Assembly (NCBI GenBank): GCA_016110215.1
Contig: JADWQD010000012.1
Location: forward strand, 744,001 to 808,000
DNA length: 64,000 nt
DNA from: Capronia americana
Taxonomy: Eukaryota > Ascomycota > Eurotiomycetes > Chaetothyriales > Herpotrichiellaceae
Direction of reading: 5' to 3'
Of the stretch, positions 53,076-64,000 are shown one piece after another. The notes beneath the pieces were generated by a model, which searched no databases, was not told the origin of the DNA, and saw only the letters and a list, made by a program, of their open reading frames with translations. A program made the translations under genes and the position numbers. Numbering within the stretch: the first letter of the stretch is position 1; each line of letters starts with the position of its first letter.

Positions 53076-55201
53076 ATGGCCCCTCCTCGTGTGATTGTGG
53101 TCGGTGGAGGCCGTAAGGATTCCTGCTACTCTGCCGGAGTACTCCCATAGCTAACCATCCACTCCTCTCAGTCTCTGGGCTCAGCGCTGCACACACCGTC
53201 TACCTCAACGGAGGCAATATACTTGTTCTTGACAAGAACAGTGAGTCTGAAAGCATGGCGCTAAATGAACTCTGATTGACCATTGCGCAGACTTCTTCGG
53301 TGGCAACTCGACAAAGGCAACGTCCGGCATCAACGGTGCTCTCACTCGAACTCAGGTCGAACTGGGCATCCAAGACAGTGTCAAGCAGTTCTACGAAGAT
53401 ACACTGAAGTCAGCCCGTGACAAGGCGAGACCAGACCTCATTCGGGTTCTCACATACCAATCCGCAGCTGCCGTTGAATGGTTGCAGGATGTATTCAACC
53501 TCGACCTCACTCTTGTATCACGTCTCGGGTATGTTTGAGCTTGCGGCGCAGTCGGATCTAAGCTAATCAACTGCATAGTGGCCACTCGTTCCCACGAACC
53601 CACCGAGGTCACGATGCTAAATTCCCCGGTATGGCGATCACGTACGCTCTGATGCAAAGGATGGAGGAGCTTTGCGAATCCGATCCCGACAGAGTCCAAG
53701 TCATCAAGAAGGCGAAGGTCACAAAACTGAACAAGGAGGGCAATGTTGTTACCGGTGTCACCTACGAATTCGGCGGAGAAGAACATTCAGTTGACGGCGT
53801 CGTCATTCTGGCAACTGGAGGATATGCGGCGGATTTCGGAGAAACGTCGCTGCTCAAGAAACACAGACCGGACACGTTCAACCTGTCATCTACCAACGGC
53901 ACACACGCCACCGGGGATGGTCACAAGATGCTGATGGCCATTGGTGCCAATGATATCGACATGGACAAGGTCCAGGTGCATCCTACTGGGTTGGTTGACC
54001 CTAAGGATCCCACCTCCAAATGGAAGTTTTTGGCTGCCGAAGCGCTGCGGGGTGAAGGTGGTATTCTGCTCAACAGTGACGGCCAGCGATTCTGCGACGA
54101 CCTGGGCCACCGTGACTATGTCTCCGGCAAGATGTGGGAGGAGAAGGAAAAGGGCAAGTGGCCCATCCGTCTAGTCCTCAACTCCAAGGCCTCGAATGTC
54201 CTTGATTTCCACACTCGACACTATTCCGGCCGTGGTTTGATGAAGAAAATGACCGGCAAGGAGCTGGCTAAGGAAATTGGCTGCGGCGAAGCAGCTCTTG
54301 AAAAGCAATTCAAGGAGTATAACGCCATCGCCAAAGGCGACAAGAAGGACCCATGGGGCAAGAAATATTTCCACAATCTGCCCCTGGAAATCAACGATAC
54401 TTTCCATGTTGCGTTGATGGAGCCTGTCTTGCACTTCACCATGGGTGGTATGGAGATCAACGACAAGGCCCAAGTGCTGAACAAGGAGCAGAAGCCATTC
54501 GATGCTCTGTTCGCCTGTGGTGAACTTGCTGGTGGCGTTCACGGTGCCAATCGTCTCGGTGGTTCATCGCTTCTCGGCTGTGTGGTTTACGGCCGAGTTG
54601 CTGGTAACTCAGCATCGAAATACTTACTGGAGAAGCTCACCACCGAGGGCGGTGTTTCCGGCGCTTCGAATCGCCTGGGTCAAATCTCGCTACACATTGA
54701 TCCCAACTCGCCAGGAAAGATTTCGGTTGAGTGGGGCAGCGGCTCTGGCGGTTCCTCAGGCCCCTCAGTCGGTACAAAGGAGACTTCCCAACAGGCCCAA
54801 AGAAGCGCGGCACCGGTCATGGATGGCAACAAGAGCCAAGATCCTGCAAAGAAGAAGGACGCAAACGACATCAGCAACTTCAAGGTCCCGGAGAAGGAAT
54901 ACTCGCTGGAAGAAGTTGCCAAGCATAACAAGAAAGATGATCTGTGGATCGCTGTCAAGGGTGTCGTGATGGACGTCACGAACTGGCTTGATGAGCACCC
55001 AGGTGGCCCTCAGGCGCTGTTCAGCCACATGGGCAAGGATGCTTCGGAAGGTGAGTTTGACATATGCACTCACCACTCTCGAACCTTGCTAACCACATCA
55101 TAGAATTCGAGATGCTCCATGATGACGAAGTCATTCCAAAATATGCCGCCGATATTGTCATCGGACGTGTCAAGGGCCAGGAAGTCCGACTAGAATACTA
55201 G
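53076..55201 (+). CDS. OSM1: FAD-dependent fumarate reductase fused to cytochrome b5 (five exons)
   Basis: Soluble fumarate reductase of the Osm1/Frd1 type, here with a C-terminal cytochrome b5 domain. Exons 53076-53112, 53172-53240, 53291-53528, 53579-55051 and 55105-55201, with introns of 50-59 nt; 637 residues. FAD site VIVVGGGLSGLSAAH (split by intron 1), FFGGNSTKATSGING, HPTGLVDPKDP, LRGEGGILLNSDGQRFCDDL, and GELAGGVHGANRLGGSSLL; catalytic-site residues typical of the flavoprotein family look intact. After a Ser/Gly linker the b5 domain (NDISNFKVPEKEYSLEEVAK, WLDEHPGGPQALFSHMGKDA, EEFEMLHDDEV) has both haem His candidates. It regenerates oxidised flavin in the cytosol, ER or mitochondria; no clear targeting sequence precedes the ATG-coded MAPPRV. 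Confidence 0.94.
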
Positions 55202-55953
55202 GTTGTGTGATGAAGACAGTTTGGTGCTAAAAATGTCCTGGAAAAGGCAGCATGGAGTTGATGTCTGTATCATGAGCCTTTATTATAGTAGCATACTGCA
55301 TCCGCGTCCACCTCTGAAGCGCTGGCAAATACAGTGTCTGCCCCAGCCTTGAATGACGCCTCGCTGAAGTGTCGCAAGGCTGCGCTATCCACATCTGGAA
55401 CATTCAGTTCAAATGACAGTCATTCATCTCGACGCCGAACCACCTGCGCCTCATTTGCGCTGCGCTGCTCATGCGACAAATTTCCCCTTATGACTGTTAT
55501 CTCAGACATCTCCTACGCTGTCCGATACCCTGTACAAATTTCAAGAAGCGCAGAGCACCGTGAGAATTTGCACAAAGATATACTGACACGGGTAAGGTGA
55601 CCTAATGAGACTTGTGCTTGGCGAAGGTCCCCCCTCCTTCTGGAAGCCTCAACACTTGCGCATGTACATTTGGAGGGAAGTCAACGCGAGCAGTTGAAGA
55701 GACGAAAGCTTGCGCCTCACCGGCTTGCTGCCATAAAGCCCCGTGTGTCGAGCTTATATCCTCTGCCTCTGATCGTTGGCCAATGTCTTGTCACTTCCGC
55801 CTGACTCGCTTGCTAATCGGATAACAGTGAACAGGAGCCTGTCTGCTCTCACTGCGGCCGACCTGAGATAACAACTAGACAAACGTCCCTGCGGCGGCCA
55901 CCCTCATCTCCGCAGCACTCTCCCAGTCTTCAACTCCTTGCAATTCGCGCATC
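55202..55953. other. Intergenic
   Basis: 750 nt containing the 3' end of the reductase and the TFIIS promoter. Nothing else is seen. Confidence 0.6.
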
Positions 55954-56868
55954 ATGGACCGCCGCGAGATCCTCTCGAAGGGCGCCTCCCTCCAGAAGGC
56001 TATCAACGCCAAAGAACCCTCAGAAAACATCCTCACGATCCTCCGCGACCTAAAAACGAATGTGAAACCCAGCGAGGAACTTCTCCGCGCCACAGGCATA
56101 GGCAAAATTGTCAACAAGGTTAAAGGCATACAAGGTCTAGATCCAGAAGTTGGTAAGCTCGCTGCGGAAATAATCTCCCGCTGGCGCCACGTAGTCAACG
56201 AACAGAAACTCGCAAGCGGCACATCTACACCGATCGCCAACGGAGCCCGCTCAAACGGCACATCATCACCGGCCCCTCAGGCCAAATCAGCCTCGCCGAC
56301 TGGCGTGGCGCCAGACAAACGAAACTGGAAAGTCGACAAAGTCCCGCGCGATGACCTTGTCCCCGACGATAAGGCACGGAACAACTGCATCGGCTTGATC
56401 TACGACGGTCTCTGTCTCGGCTCGGACCTTCCCATGAAAACAATCCTCGACCTCGCCAAACAAATCGAATCTGCGGCTCTAAACCTACCCGACGCCAGGG
56501 GCTCCTCTGCTAGCCCTGCATACAAAGAAAAGATCCGCTCCCTTTTCCAGAACCTCAAAAACAAGAGCAATCCAAAACTCCGCATACGTATCCTCAGTGG
56601 TGAAATATCTGCTCAAAGATTCGTCACCATGTCGCACGAGGAGATGAAGTCACGCCAGCAGAAGGAAATGGACAGTAAGATCGCCAAGGAAAACATGAAC
56701 AATGCGATGGTTGCGCAGGAAGAGAAATCCGTGAGCACGAGTTTGGAGTGCGGCAAGTGTCATCAGAAGAAAGTCAGCTATAGCCAGGCGCAGACAAGGA
56801 GTGCCGATGAACCGATGACAACGTTTTGCGAGTGTTTGCATTGTGGGAATCGGTGGAAGTTCTCTTGA
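55954..56868 (+). CDS. DST1: Transcription elongation factor TFIIS
   Basis: Rescues backtracked RNA polymerase II by stimulating its RNA cleavage activity. 304 residues, single exon. The N-terminal LW/TFIIS-N domain (residues ~1-80, with LLRATGIGKIVNKVKG) is followed by a Ser/Pro linker. The central domain (DDKARNNCIGLIYDGLCLGS, SGEISAQRFVTMSHEEMKS) precedes the C-terminal zinc ribbon with CGKCHQKK and CECLHCGNRW and the catalytic RSADEPMTTF loop. All motifs are intact, including the acidic DE dipeptide. Confidence 0.96.
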   Translation: MDRREILSKGASLQKAINAKEPSENILTILRDLKTNVKPSEELLRATGIGKIVNKVKGIQGLDPEVGKLAAEIISRWRHVVNEQKLASGTSTPIANGARSNGTSSPAPQAKSASPTGVAPDKRNWKVDKVPRDDLVPDDKARNNCIGLIYDGLCLGSDLPMKTILDLAKQIESAALNLPDARGSSASPAYKEKIRSLFQNLKNKSNPKLRIRILSGEISAQRFVTMSHEEMKSRQQKEMDSKIAKENMNNAMVAQEEKSVSTSLECGKCHQKKVSYSQAQTRSADEPMTTFCECLHCGNRWKFS

Positions 56869-57787
56869 GCAGTCTGGTAGAAGGCAGTTCGGGTGGGCTG
56901 AGTCCGTCCTGCCCAGGTTGAAATGCACAAAGGGCAAAGGTCCGGCCAAGGAGATGAAGCGATCAGCATGCACGGCTGGCGTCCACAGCTTTGCGACGTC
57001 TTGAGGAATGAGAGGAGAGCGTTGGCTTGGGATAGGCGGACTCCCAGCTCTCTAATGATTGAGCGGCGAAGGCAGCTTGAAATGTCTCCACAGGCGCTTC
57101 GCAATTGCGGGTAGGGGGGGTCGCTGTGCTGGTGACGCATTCCTTGCTTGGGGCAGGGCCCGGCTTCACCCTCTTAATGATCTACTATTATCCGGACTTT
57201 AGGAAAAGGAGTTCCTCGGCAGATAACAGCTCTGCCGAAAGCTGAAGCTTCTGCGTTTAGCCAGTCTGGAGGCTTTGTGAGGACAGAGGGGTCGGTTGGT
57301 CTTCAGGGCAGTCGCTGCGTACAAATCCTGCTTGGGCCAACTCTGAGGCAGCCGGGTACCTTAGCATGAGTAGCAACAATGTAACATAATCATGGAATGA
57401 ACACGAGATACGACATGTCGTCTTTGATCAATAGCGGGAACCCGGCAGCGCGGCCAGTCTCCTAATCTTTGGATGCTCTGAATCCCAGCATCTGCTACTG
57501 CGTCTCGGCGTGAAATGATCGTCTGTAGAGTGAGTGATTCCCCGTAATTTCCTGCGGCCTAACGAAGGAACTTTCAATCACCATATGCATACATAAACTT
57601 CTCCACGACGCGACGATTTGGCAATCTAACTCGGTCAGAACCGATTGATTATGAACCCCCCCCCGGTCATCTTCAGTACTGGGTAGCTGCGCTACATCCC
57701 CTTACTTCACCCCAACCTTCAGGCAAGTATGGGGAAACGAGAGGGTCGGCCACTGTCGGACTCATTGACGCTCGAGACGCCTTCCCT
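56869..57787. other. Intergenic between convergent genes
   Basis: 920 nt between TFIIS (+) and the amine oxidase (-). No gene recognised. Confidence 0.55.
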
Positions 57788-59334
57788 TCAGCTGCGGCCA
57801 GCCCTCCCTAATTCTTCCTTGACCACTCTCGCTGTTCTCGTGCCTTCCTCTATGCCGCCGTCAATAAAGCCTTTCCAGCCAGTTGCCCAGTCCCCGCTGG
57901 CAAAGTGCACATTGCCATGAGGCTCCCTGAGCACACCCAGGTTTTTGTCTACCGCCATGCCAGGAGGCGAATAGCTCCAACCCCCCCTCGAATACTCGTC
58001 CTTGCCCCAGTTGTGGAAGACTAAGCGTCTGACCTCGATCTTTTCGTGGAAGTTCCGCACTGCTGTAAGGATTTCCTCGATATCCTCCTCGAGCTGGAGA
58101 GGATTGGAATCACCTCCGAAGCATACAAGTCGAGCGTTCCCAGCCGGGGTTATTGCTTCACCAGCAGCGTGAAACAGCTTGTTCTCTGGCCAAGCCATTC
58201 CCATCCAGGTGCGCAGCTCTGAGGGTTGGACCTCTGCATGCACCTTTGTGCTCTTGTTGACGTGTGGTGTACTGACAACCTTCTCGTACAAGGGCCCAAG
58301 GGCAGGGCTGAAACCGACACTGCCCAGAACATTGAGCGGGATTGTGCAAATGACGCGACGTCCTCGAAAACATTGACCCGTTGAAGTGGTCACTTCGACT
58401 TCATGGCCTTTATCATCCAAGGACGAGACAGGGCAAGTAAAGACATAGGACAAGTTTTGCGTCTCGACCGCTTCTTTGAAAAATCTGCGTGCGAAGGCAG
58501 ATTGGCCGCCACGGAGCTTGAACAAAGACAATGCCGCAACCAGGCCGTCGATCGAATACCCGCTTAGCGCCCATACCCGGAGCATGTCGAGGAAACCACC
58601 GTCTTCAAGCTTGGCTCCGCTGAGGACTGCCAGAAAGGATTCAAAAACCGTGACCTCGTCTGGTGTAAGCTTGTCTCGCATGTCGTTGAGACGGTCTTGT
58701 AGACTCAGCTTGTCCAAGTCGGCCGCGTCGGGGACGAACGTTGGGTCGTGTGGAAAGGGCATGACAAACCTGCCAATTCCACCATCCACGTTGATGAATT
58801 TCTCAAAGGCGGTACCGAAAATTGCTAGCTGGAAAGACAGAGACTCAGCACGGTCTTACGGAGAAGCGAGGACGATTGACTTACCTGCTCATCCTGGCTT
58901 ACATCTTTGCGTCCGGCAGGGCTAATGAGCGACACGCTAGTGAGGCCTACAGACAAGTCGAGAATAGCTTCGAGCTCCGTCTGCATCCCGTAACGGGCGA
59001 TCTCTCTCCACACGCTGGGCTGCGCCCAGTGTACATAAGTTCCACCCATTTCAAACTTGTGGCCGTCGATCGTTGATGTAAAGGTACGCCCTCCAATGCG
59101 ATCTCGTGCCTCGAGAAGGAGCACCTTGGCACCGGACGCGGTCAGATCTCGAGCGGCCGTCAGTCCAGCGTAGCCGGCGCCAATGACTATCACGTCGAAG
59201 AGGGTTGGTTCGGCGCCCCGGTCAAGGTTTGACGAAGGCTCAACGACAGCCGTTGTGGACACTCCTGGTTGGAGACCATCTTGCTTGGTCCATTGGTATC
59301 CTTCCCGAGTCCGGTTCTGATCCTCGTTGCTCAT
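57788..59334 (-). CDS. Flavin-containing amine oxidase (two exons)
   Basis: Exon 1 is 59334-58885 (150 codons), then a 56-nt intron (GTAAGT...TTTCCAG), and exon 2 is 58828-57788, giving 496 residues. The FAD ADP-binding motif is DVIVIGAGYAGLTAARDLTA, followed by LLLEARDRIGGRTFTS and GGTYVHWAQPSVW. The C-terminal FAD contact reads FASGDWATGWKGFIDGGIEE. The covalent-flavin Cys of monoamine oxidases (in SGGCY) is absent, so flavin is probably non-covalent, as in fungal amine oxidases and related secondary-metabolism oxidases. The substrate is unknown. No peroxisomal C-terminal tripeptide is seen. Position next to the Zn cluster regulator and PKS end suggests a possible cluster role. Confidence 0.9.
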
Positions 59335-59975
59335 TTTGAGATGCAGGTATATATAAAAGGGAGATCAATGCAACAGAGGTTCAAGGGTAGAGAATCACTT
59401 GATGGCCGAGACATTGCAGTAGGCCGTGGTATATATAAGCAGCATGCAAAGGGGTGAGAGGCGAGGGAAGTCCATTTAAACTCACTCGACCTGCCAAAAC
59501 AGTGCCCTCTGCAGCCATATACGCTCCCGGAGTCATCCTGCCTGAGTGGCTCATGGCTCTGGTGTTGCGATTCGTGGTGCGTAAGGGACCATGGTGTTCC
59601 ACCATGAAAGCTGGCCAACCTCTGGCTTGGCAAGCCCCGATGCCGAGCGCCGACAAGGGAAAGAGAAAGAATTACCTATAGATCCTTAGATGTCGGGAGA
59701 CTGAGTCCCGACGTCGATGACTGACGCAAACGCGAGGCTCCGTACCTGACGAGCTTGCTATCTTGGGCCAAACTCTCTTCCTCACTCTACCTGCTGATTT
59801 GGGTTTAGATCGACAGACGACGACGGGTTTGGGGTTGTTTTCCTCGTCGAAGAACCCACGACATTTCTCGACACTTCGCCCCAGTCGCAGGACTCCTCGA
59901 CGTACTGTGACCACCATCGCTCACCTAATTCGATGTGAAGCCGCACATCGGTTGTCTAGATGCTAGCATCGCACT
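59335..59975. promoter_or_regulatory. Divergent promoter between amine oxidase and Zn cluster regulator
   Basis: 640 nt between divergent starts. Two TATATATA-bearing sites lie at about 59345-59358 and 59428-59441; the second is ~95 nt from the oxidase start and is the better TATA candidate for the minus strand. Confidence 0.45.
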
Positions 59976-61541
59976 ATGGGCGTTCGTCGAGGATGCTACA
60001 ACTGCAATAAACGTCGTATCACCTGCGATGAAGGCGAACCGCAGTGCCTGAAATGCGTCAGGAAGGGCCTGGAGTGCTCAGGGAACGGCATCCGATACCG
60101 GTTCAACAAGGGAGTCGCCTCACGGGGGAGGCTGAAGGGTCTGTCAATCCCAGTGCCACCTGACCCTCCCCACAATGCCTCTGGCACAAACGACAGGCCC
60201 CCGAACAGTAATGTCGCTGCGACAGAGCAGACCCATCAGACCGAATCCGCCGCCACCTTCCAATGTCTCCTACGGCAATCCTGTCCTTCGCCGGGGTCGC
60301 GTGGCCGAGATGTAAGCCAAGAGGACCAACGCACCGAGACCCAGCCTGTCAGGATTTATCCGAATCTTGAGCCTGTCAACAGCCAGGCCCGTCTGTTGTT
60401 CTCACACTGTATGTCCGTGATGGTATCCATAACATTGTGACCCAACAATCGGGGCAGGAGCAAGTGCTAATTAACGTGCTCGGACGTCCAGTCAGCCTCA
60501 ACTTGGCCCCCGGCATGGTGATTCTCGACGGCCGACACAACGGATACCGCAACTATATCCTCCCTCTCGCCGTGTGTGATCCGTTGGTGCAGCAAGCCGT
60601 TCTGAGTGTCGCGGGGCTCGACCTGTGGCGCAACAACCCTGAACAGCTCCGCCTGGCCGAACTCAGCCGTGCACGCGTGATCAGACAGTTGAAAGAAGCG
60701 TCCATGGCCGGAGAGGCGAGCGACATATTCAGCGCCTCCACCTGGGTTACCTTGCTCGTCCTCTTCATGGGCGAGCTGTTCCTCGGAGGCGACCACTACA
60801 CCTACTTCCTGGGCATGATGCACCTGTTGAGGACCCGAACCGTGGAGAATCACCACCCCGACGCGCAGATCATCCAGTTCCTGCAGCGGCAGACCGACAT
60901 GTAAGTGATCGAGGAGGACAAGTACAGGTGCCTTTAGAAAGTCTATGATCAGTCTATACTAGTTATTACCGTTACGTGCGTGTACTCCCCTGATCATCAT
61001 CAAGCTAACTTCACGCCCCGCGGCGACTCGGCAAAGGATCACGCTCCTCGCCCAACCCTTCCTCGACCCGTCGTCCTCCTGCGCCATCCAAGCCTCCGAC
61101 ACCACCGCCCTAGACAGCCTCCTAAGCGATTCGATGAAATCCTGCTCCAGCCCGGCCGACCACCGCACCGTCGCGGCCGTCGTCGAAGCAGGCAGACTGT
61201 GCCTGCGCATCCACGGCTCGCGCACCCTCGGCTGCCGCACCAGCCACGCCGCGACCCTGCGCCGCGTGCGCGACCTGGTCTCGCACGTCCATCCGTGCAC
61301 GGCTGGCGGCAATTCCTTGGTGTGGGTGTATTTCATCGCCGCCGCGGACAGCGACACCCCCGAGCTGCGCGCCTTCTTCACCGCCCGTCTGCAGGACATC
61401 TATAATGCCACGGGCTGGGCTAATATCGCGGCTGGCCTGGCGGTCATGGACCGGTTATGGGATCGTCGGTCCGAGGAGGAGGAGGAGGATACGTCGTGGG
61501 CATGGCTCCTGCCGCGTGTATGTAGCGCTTTTGTCATGTAG
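59976..61541 (+). CDS. Zn2Cys6 fungal transcription factor (three exons)
   Basis: Exons 59976-60408, 60492-60900 and 61037-61541; introns 83 nt (GTATGT, branch TGCTAAT, CGTCCAG) and 136 nt (GTAAGT...CAAAG), total 448 residues. The DNA-binding GAL4-type cluster is GCYNCNKRRITCDEGEPQCL and CVRKGLEC (CX2CX6CX6CX2CX6C, residues 7-34). The middle domain includes LLFSHFSLNLAPGMVILDGR and NYILPLAVCDPLVQQAVLSV, typical of Fungal_trans_2/DUF3468 regulators. The splice choice for intron 1 gives this conserved junction. Probably a pathway-specific regulator of the neighbouring polyketide genes, inferred from position. Acidic stretch SEEEEEDTS near the C-terminus. Confidence 0.88.
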
Positions 61542-61574
61542 TGCATTAATGCGTGCGAGCGGGCGGTCGATATA

Positions 61575-61631
61575 GTATGGTATGTTATGTTATGTTATGT
61601 TATGGTATGGTTTGGTTTGGTTTGGTTTGGT
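61575..61631. repeat. Pentanucleotide microsatellites (TATGT)n and (GGTTT)n
   Basis: About five TATGT units (61580-61605) run directly into about five GGTTT units (61608-61631), just after the transcription factor stop. Confidence 0.9.
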
Positions 61632-62823
61632 GTACATACTTTGTCCATTATCCGAAGCTCCCGAGTCCTCAAAGGTCCAAGCAGGGGCAGCCGGAGAGAG
61701 GAAGGAAGGACTGAGCTATATATATACCTAGGTAACAAGGCAGTACATAGGTTATCCTGCCTATCTGGGGCGTGACATGCCCCGGCCTAGCCTAGAGTAA
61801 CTCATGTTAAGTATAATCTTACATATTTACATACTTACACAACTTGCGTATTTACTTCCCGACGACCGACCCGGTTCATACACGCACGTTCCAGACGCAC
61901 ATGCCTGTGTATCCAGAAACTCTCCCAAACAAGTGCGATTGTTTTTGGCCGTCAGAGCGACGAGCACAATGGGTACTATTATATTGAACTAGCTGTCGGC
62001 TGTACCGATCGCGAAGCTACAGTAGCGAACCCAGTTAGCATATTCCTCCGAGGAACAGGAATAGAAGTGTGTGTGCGCAGCATATATGCTGATTACAGTA
62101 CATAGACAGACACCTAACACACACCAGAAGGCTATAGGAACCGGTTGGGGCGAGGGCCTGGTAATTTTGCTACCGGAAATTAATGGCGTCGAGTAGAGAG
62201 ATTGTGTCCCTCTTCCGTTGAGGCGTCCGATCCAGTCGGATATCTGGTGATGGACGATTCGGCAGTCTCGCGGGACCGGTCCTGATGGCCCGCAAGCACA
62301 CTCGGATTAGACCAAGAAAAAGACATGCAACGGAGATATACAAACAAATAACCCTCTATGAAGGCGATGCCACCATGTGCACGTACCGAGACGGTGGCAG
62401 TACAATAGGATATTGAACCGACCTTGACGTGGAGGATGATCAACCTGCATGTCTTCGCGGTTAACCTCCCCGTGATGAGGACAAAGCGGCCTATTGCCCG
62501 CGAACCTCCTGGTCAGCCATTGCGCGAAGGGACGCTGATCCGCTGGATGATCGTCGAACTGAAGCGCGCTTTGAACGGGCCGCGGAGAGCAGCAAAGGGT
62601 TGGGCTTCAGATACCAGGTAGTCTAAGACAAATACTTGAGTAGAACAACGATGTGCCACCGCCCTCCATCCTCCCCACCGCGACGTCTGACCTCTCTTAT
62701 AGACTCTAAGAAATATCACTCTAAACTTATCACTCCATACTCGTACAATCCAAAAGCTTTACCCTTGAAAATAACACAGCGCCTCTTCCATGCACGCATG
62801 CAGTTTGTGGACCTTTGGTCAAG
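61632..62823. other. Intergenic
   Basis: 1.2 kb between the regulator and the end of the polyketide synthase. Short ORFs only. Confidence 0.5.
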
Positions 62824-64000
62824 TTAGCTTTGCGCCCCAAGTTCGATCAGAAGACAATCACTCACATCCGGGGGTATGGGCAGAGATAGGTGGTCAGCAT
62901 CCACCACGAGAATCTTGATCTCGCTGCCCACAAACTTATCCCATCCGTTGCAGCCCAAATCTGCCTCCTGTTTATTGGGGACGGCCCAAGCGATCGGTCC
63001 CAGTCGCGCATCCGTCATGAATCCGGGCACGCTCTCGGTCGGGATATTCTGTGATGCAATCATCGACAACGCCTCGGTATCCGTTTTGACGCGCTCGACA
63101 AGTCCCTTCTTGGCCCATATGAGACACACCCGGGACGGACGGTCCTCGGGCGCCATCGCCGGGGGGTTGTAGTCAGAAATGACTCGGACAACCTGCCGCT
63201 GGTGTTGCTGAGCATACTTGGTTGCCATGCTAGATGTCCAGAAGGACCGCTTGTCGGGCGGCGAGAGACGCATCAACATCCCCAGGCCTCGGTCGGGAAT
63301 ATCGTCGAGAGTGTCGACCATTTCTCGTGGGCAGCACATGTCAATCAATAACAAACCATGGATCTTGCGGTTCATGGCAGCGAACTGCCGGCATACCTCG
63401 AAGGCGATAATAGCACCGCCGGAATACCCACCGATGAGATAAGGTCCTTCAGGGCGTGCCTTCAGAATTGCCTCGACCAAGATTTTCGCAAATCCGACGA
63501 TGCCGGTCTTTCGGGACAGTTTACCGGGACATCGCAGAAAAGGCGATTCGATGGCATAGACGGGGAGGCCAGACTTGAAACGCGCCAGATGGATGTAGGT
63601 TGCCGCGGACCCAGAACCGTCGGGAATGAGAAAGAGCGGCGTTTCGTTCGAGGAAGGTTTACCCTGCATCAAGATGACCTTTGCTCGGGGAACGCTTTCG
63701 TACTCGATCTTCTCCTGGTCCTCTTCCTGGAACCGGAAGACGGAGGTGTCCTTGATCAGGGAGCTTTCCATCTTGGGATTCAATCGAGGGCTTGTGATTG
63801 GCTTCTCCTCGTTGAACAGAGTCGGTACTCGTGGCGGGGAGTTGCTTCCAAAGTCAGACTCGCCCATCTCTGTCATCTCGGGCGGTCCCAAGAGACCGTT
63901 GGATTCGTCGGACGACTGTTCATCCGAGGAAGATTCCTGTGAACTGTCTGATTCGTTCAGCACGGCAGAATAGGAGGCTGACTTATCGGGCAAAGAGAAG
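62824..64000 (-). CDS. Polyketide synthase C-terminus (linker and thioesterase), partial
   Basis: The minus-strand ORF is open to the window edge and ends at 62824, so this is the 3' end of a larger gene; about 392 codons are visible. The first ~90 residues are a Ser/Glu/Asp-rich linker (LNESDSSQESSSDEQSSDES), the kind that follows the acyl-carrier domains of fungal non-reducing PKSs. The rest is a thioesterase/Claisen-cyclase domain: PLFLIPDGSGSAATYIHLAR, YAIESPFLRCPGKLSRKTGI, the nucleophile GYSGGAIIAFEVCRQ, and the His of VVDADHLSLPIPPDV. This domain releases or cyclises the aromatic polyketide. It could also terminate a hybrid or NRPS-type enzyme; the upstream domains outside the window would decide. 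Confidence 0.85.
   Translation of the reverse strand, partial: FSLPDKSASYSAVLNESDSSQESSSDEQSSDESNGLLGPPEMTEMGESDFGSNSPPRVPTLFNEEKPITSPRLNPKMESSLIKDTSVFRFQEEDQEKIEYESVPRAKVILMQGKPSSNETPLFLIPDGSGSAATYIHLARFKSGLPVYAIESPFLRCPGKLSRKTGIVGFAKILVEAILKARPEGPYLIGGYSGGAIIAFEVCRQFAAMNRKIHGLLLIDMCCPREMVDTLDDIPDRGLGMLMRLSPPDKRSFWTSSMATKYAQQHQRQVVRVISDYNPPAMAPEDRPSRVCLIWAKKGLVERVKTDTEALSMIASQNIPTESVPGFMTDARLGPIAWAVPNKQEADLGCNGWDKFVGSEIKILVVDADHLSLPIPPDVSDCLLIELGAQS

Noticed and set aside
60409..60466. Short 50-nt intron 1 ending at GGGGCAG in the Zn2Cys6 gene
   Set aside because: It produces a stop codon at the junction; the 83-nt intron with a good branch site and CGTCCAG acceptor restores a conserved segment.

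Overview
The window is nuclear DNA of a filamentous ascomycete (Pezizomycotina). The evidence is short introns of about 47-140 nt with GTAAGT/GTATGT/GTGAGT-type donors and CAG/TAG acceptors, about one gene per 3 kb, and recognisable fungal orthologues on both strands: phosphoglucomutase, oligoribonuclease Rex2, a Swp73/Snf12 subunit, Cog8, TFIIS and an Osm1-type fumarate reductase. All coordinates are from manual splicing. Order or genus cannot be fixed from the sequence alone. I found no convincing tRNA, rRNA, intact transposon or CRISPR array.

Layout. 0-14.4 kb is a housekeeping block: phosphoglucomutase (-), a DUF7918-like acidic protein (+), REX2 (+), a short WW-domain ORF and SNF12 (both -), then a histidine phosphatase (+) divergent from SNF12, and COG8 (+). 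An ochratoxinase-like amidohydrolase (-) converges on COG8. 16-28.8 kb is gene-poor. It holds a decayed secretory lipase (about 17.0-17.9 kb) and one Ran1/Pat1-type kinase isolated between 4.5 and 5.1 kb of apparently empty DNA. 28.8-31.3 kb has a small CYSTM-type protein, a degenerate Ras-like protein with a CaaX box, and a DUF2196-CUE fusion. 33-40.5 kb has an NmrA/isoflavone-reductase-like gene with a 4-nt microexon, a fungal hypothetical with a PPxY motif, and a seven-exon gene for a protein of about 1,060 residues with collagen-like Gly repeats, interrupted by one in-frame TGA. 42-44.2 kb has a second CYSTM-like protein followed by a minisatellite, and a decayed gene. 45.4-51.1 kb has an alpha/beta hydrolase, a fungal transcription-factor-like protein and an extended SDR reductase. 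53-57 kb has the fumarate reductase-cytochrome b5 fusion and TFIIS. 57.8-64 kb has a flavin amine oxidase, a divergent Zn2Cys6 regulator, and the thioesterase end of a polyketide synthase that runs off the right edge, so a secondary-metabolite cluster probably begins here.

How they fit together. The left part is conserved core metabolism, RNA turnover, chromatin and Golgi trafficking. The middle is an accessory-like stretch with pseudogenes, minisatellites and lineage-restricted proteins. The right edge looks like the flank of a biosynthetic cluster (regulator, oxidase, PKS). The points most worth checking are the 4-nt microexon, the in-frame TGA in the large Gly-rich gene, the Ras-like protein that has lost GTPase motifs but kept its prenylation signal, the WW ORF cut by a stop codon, and the four-frameshift lipase pseudogene.
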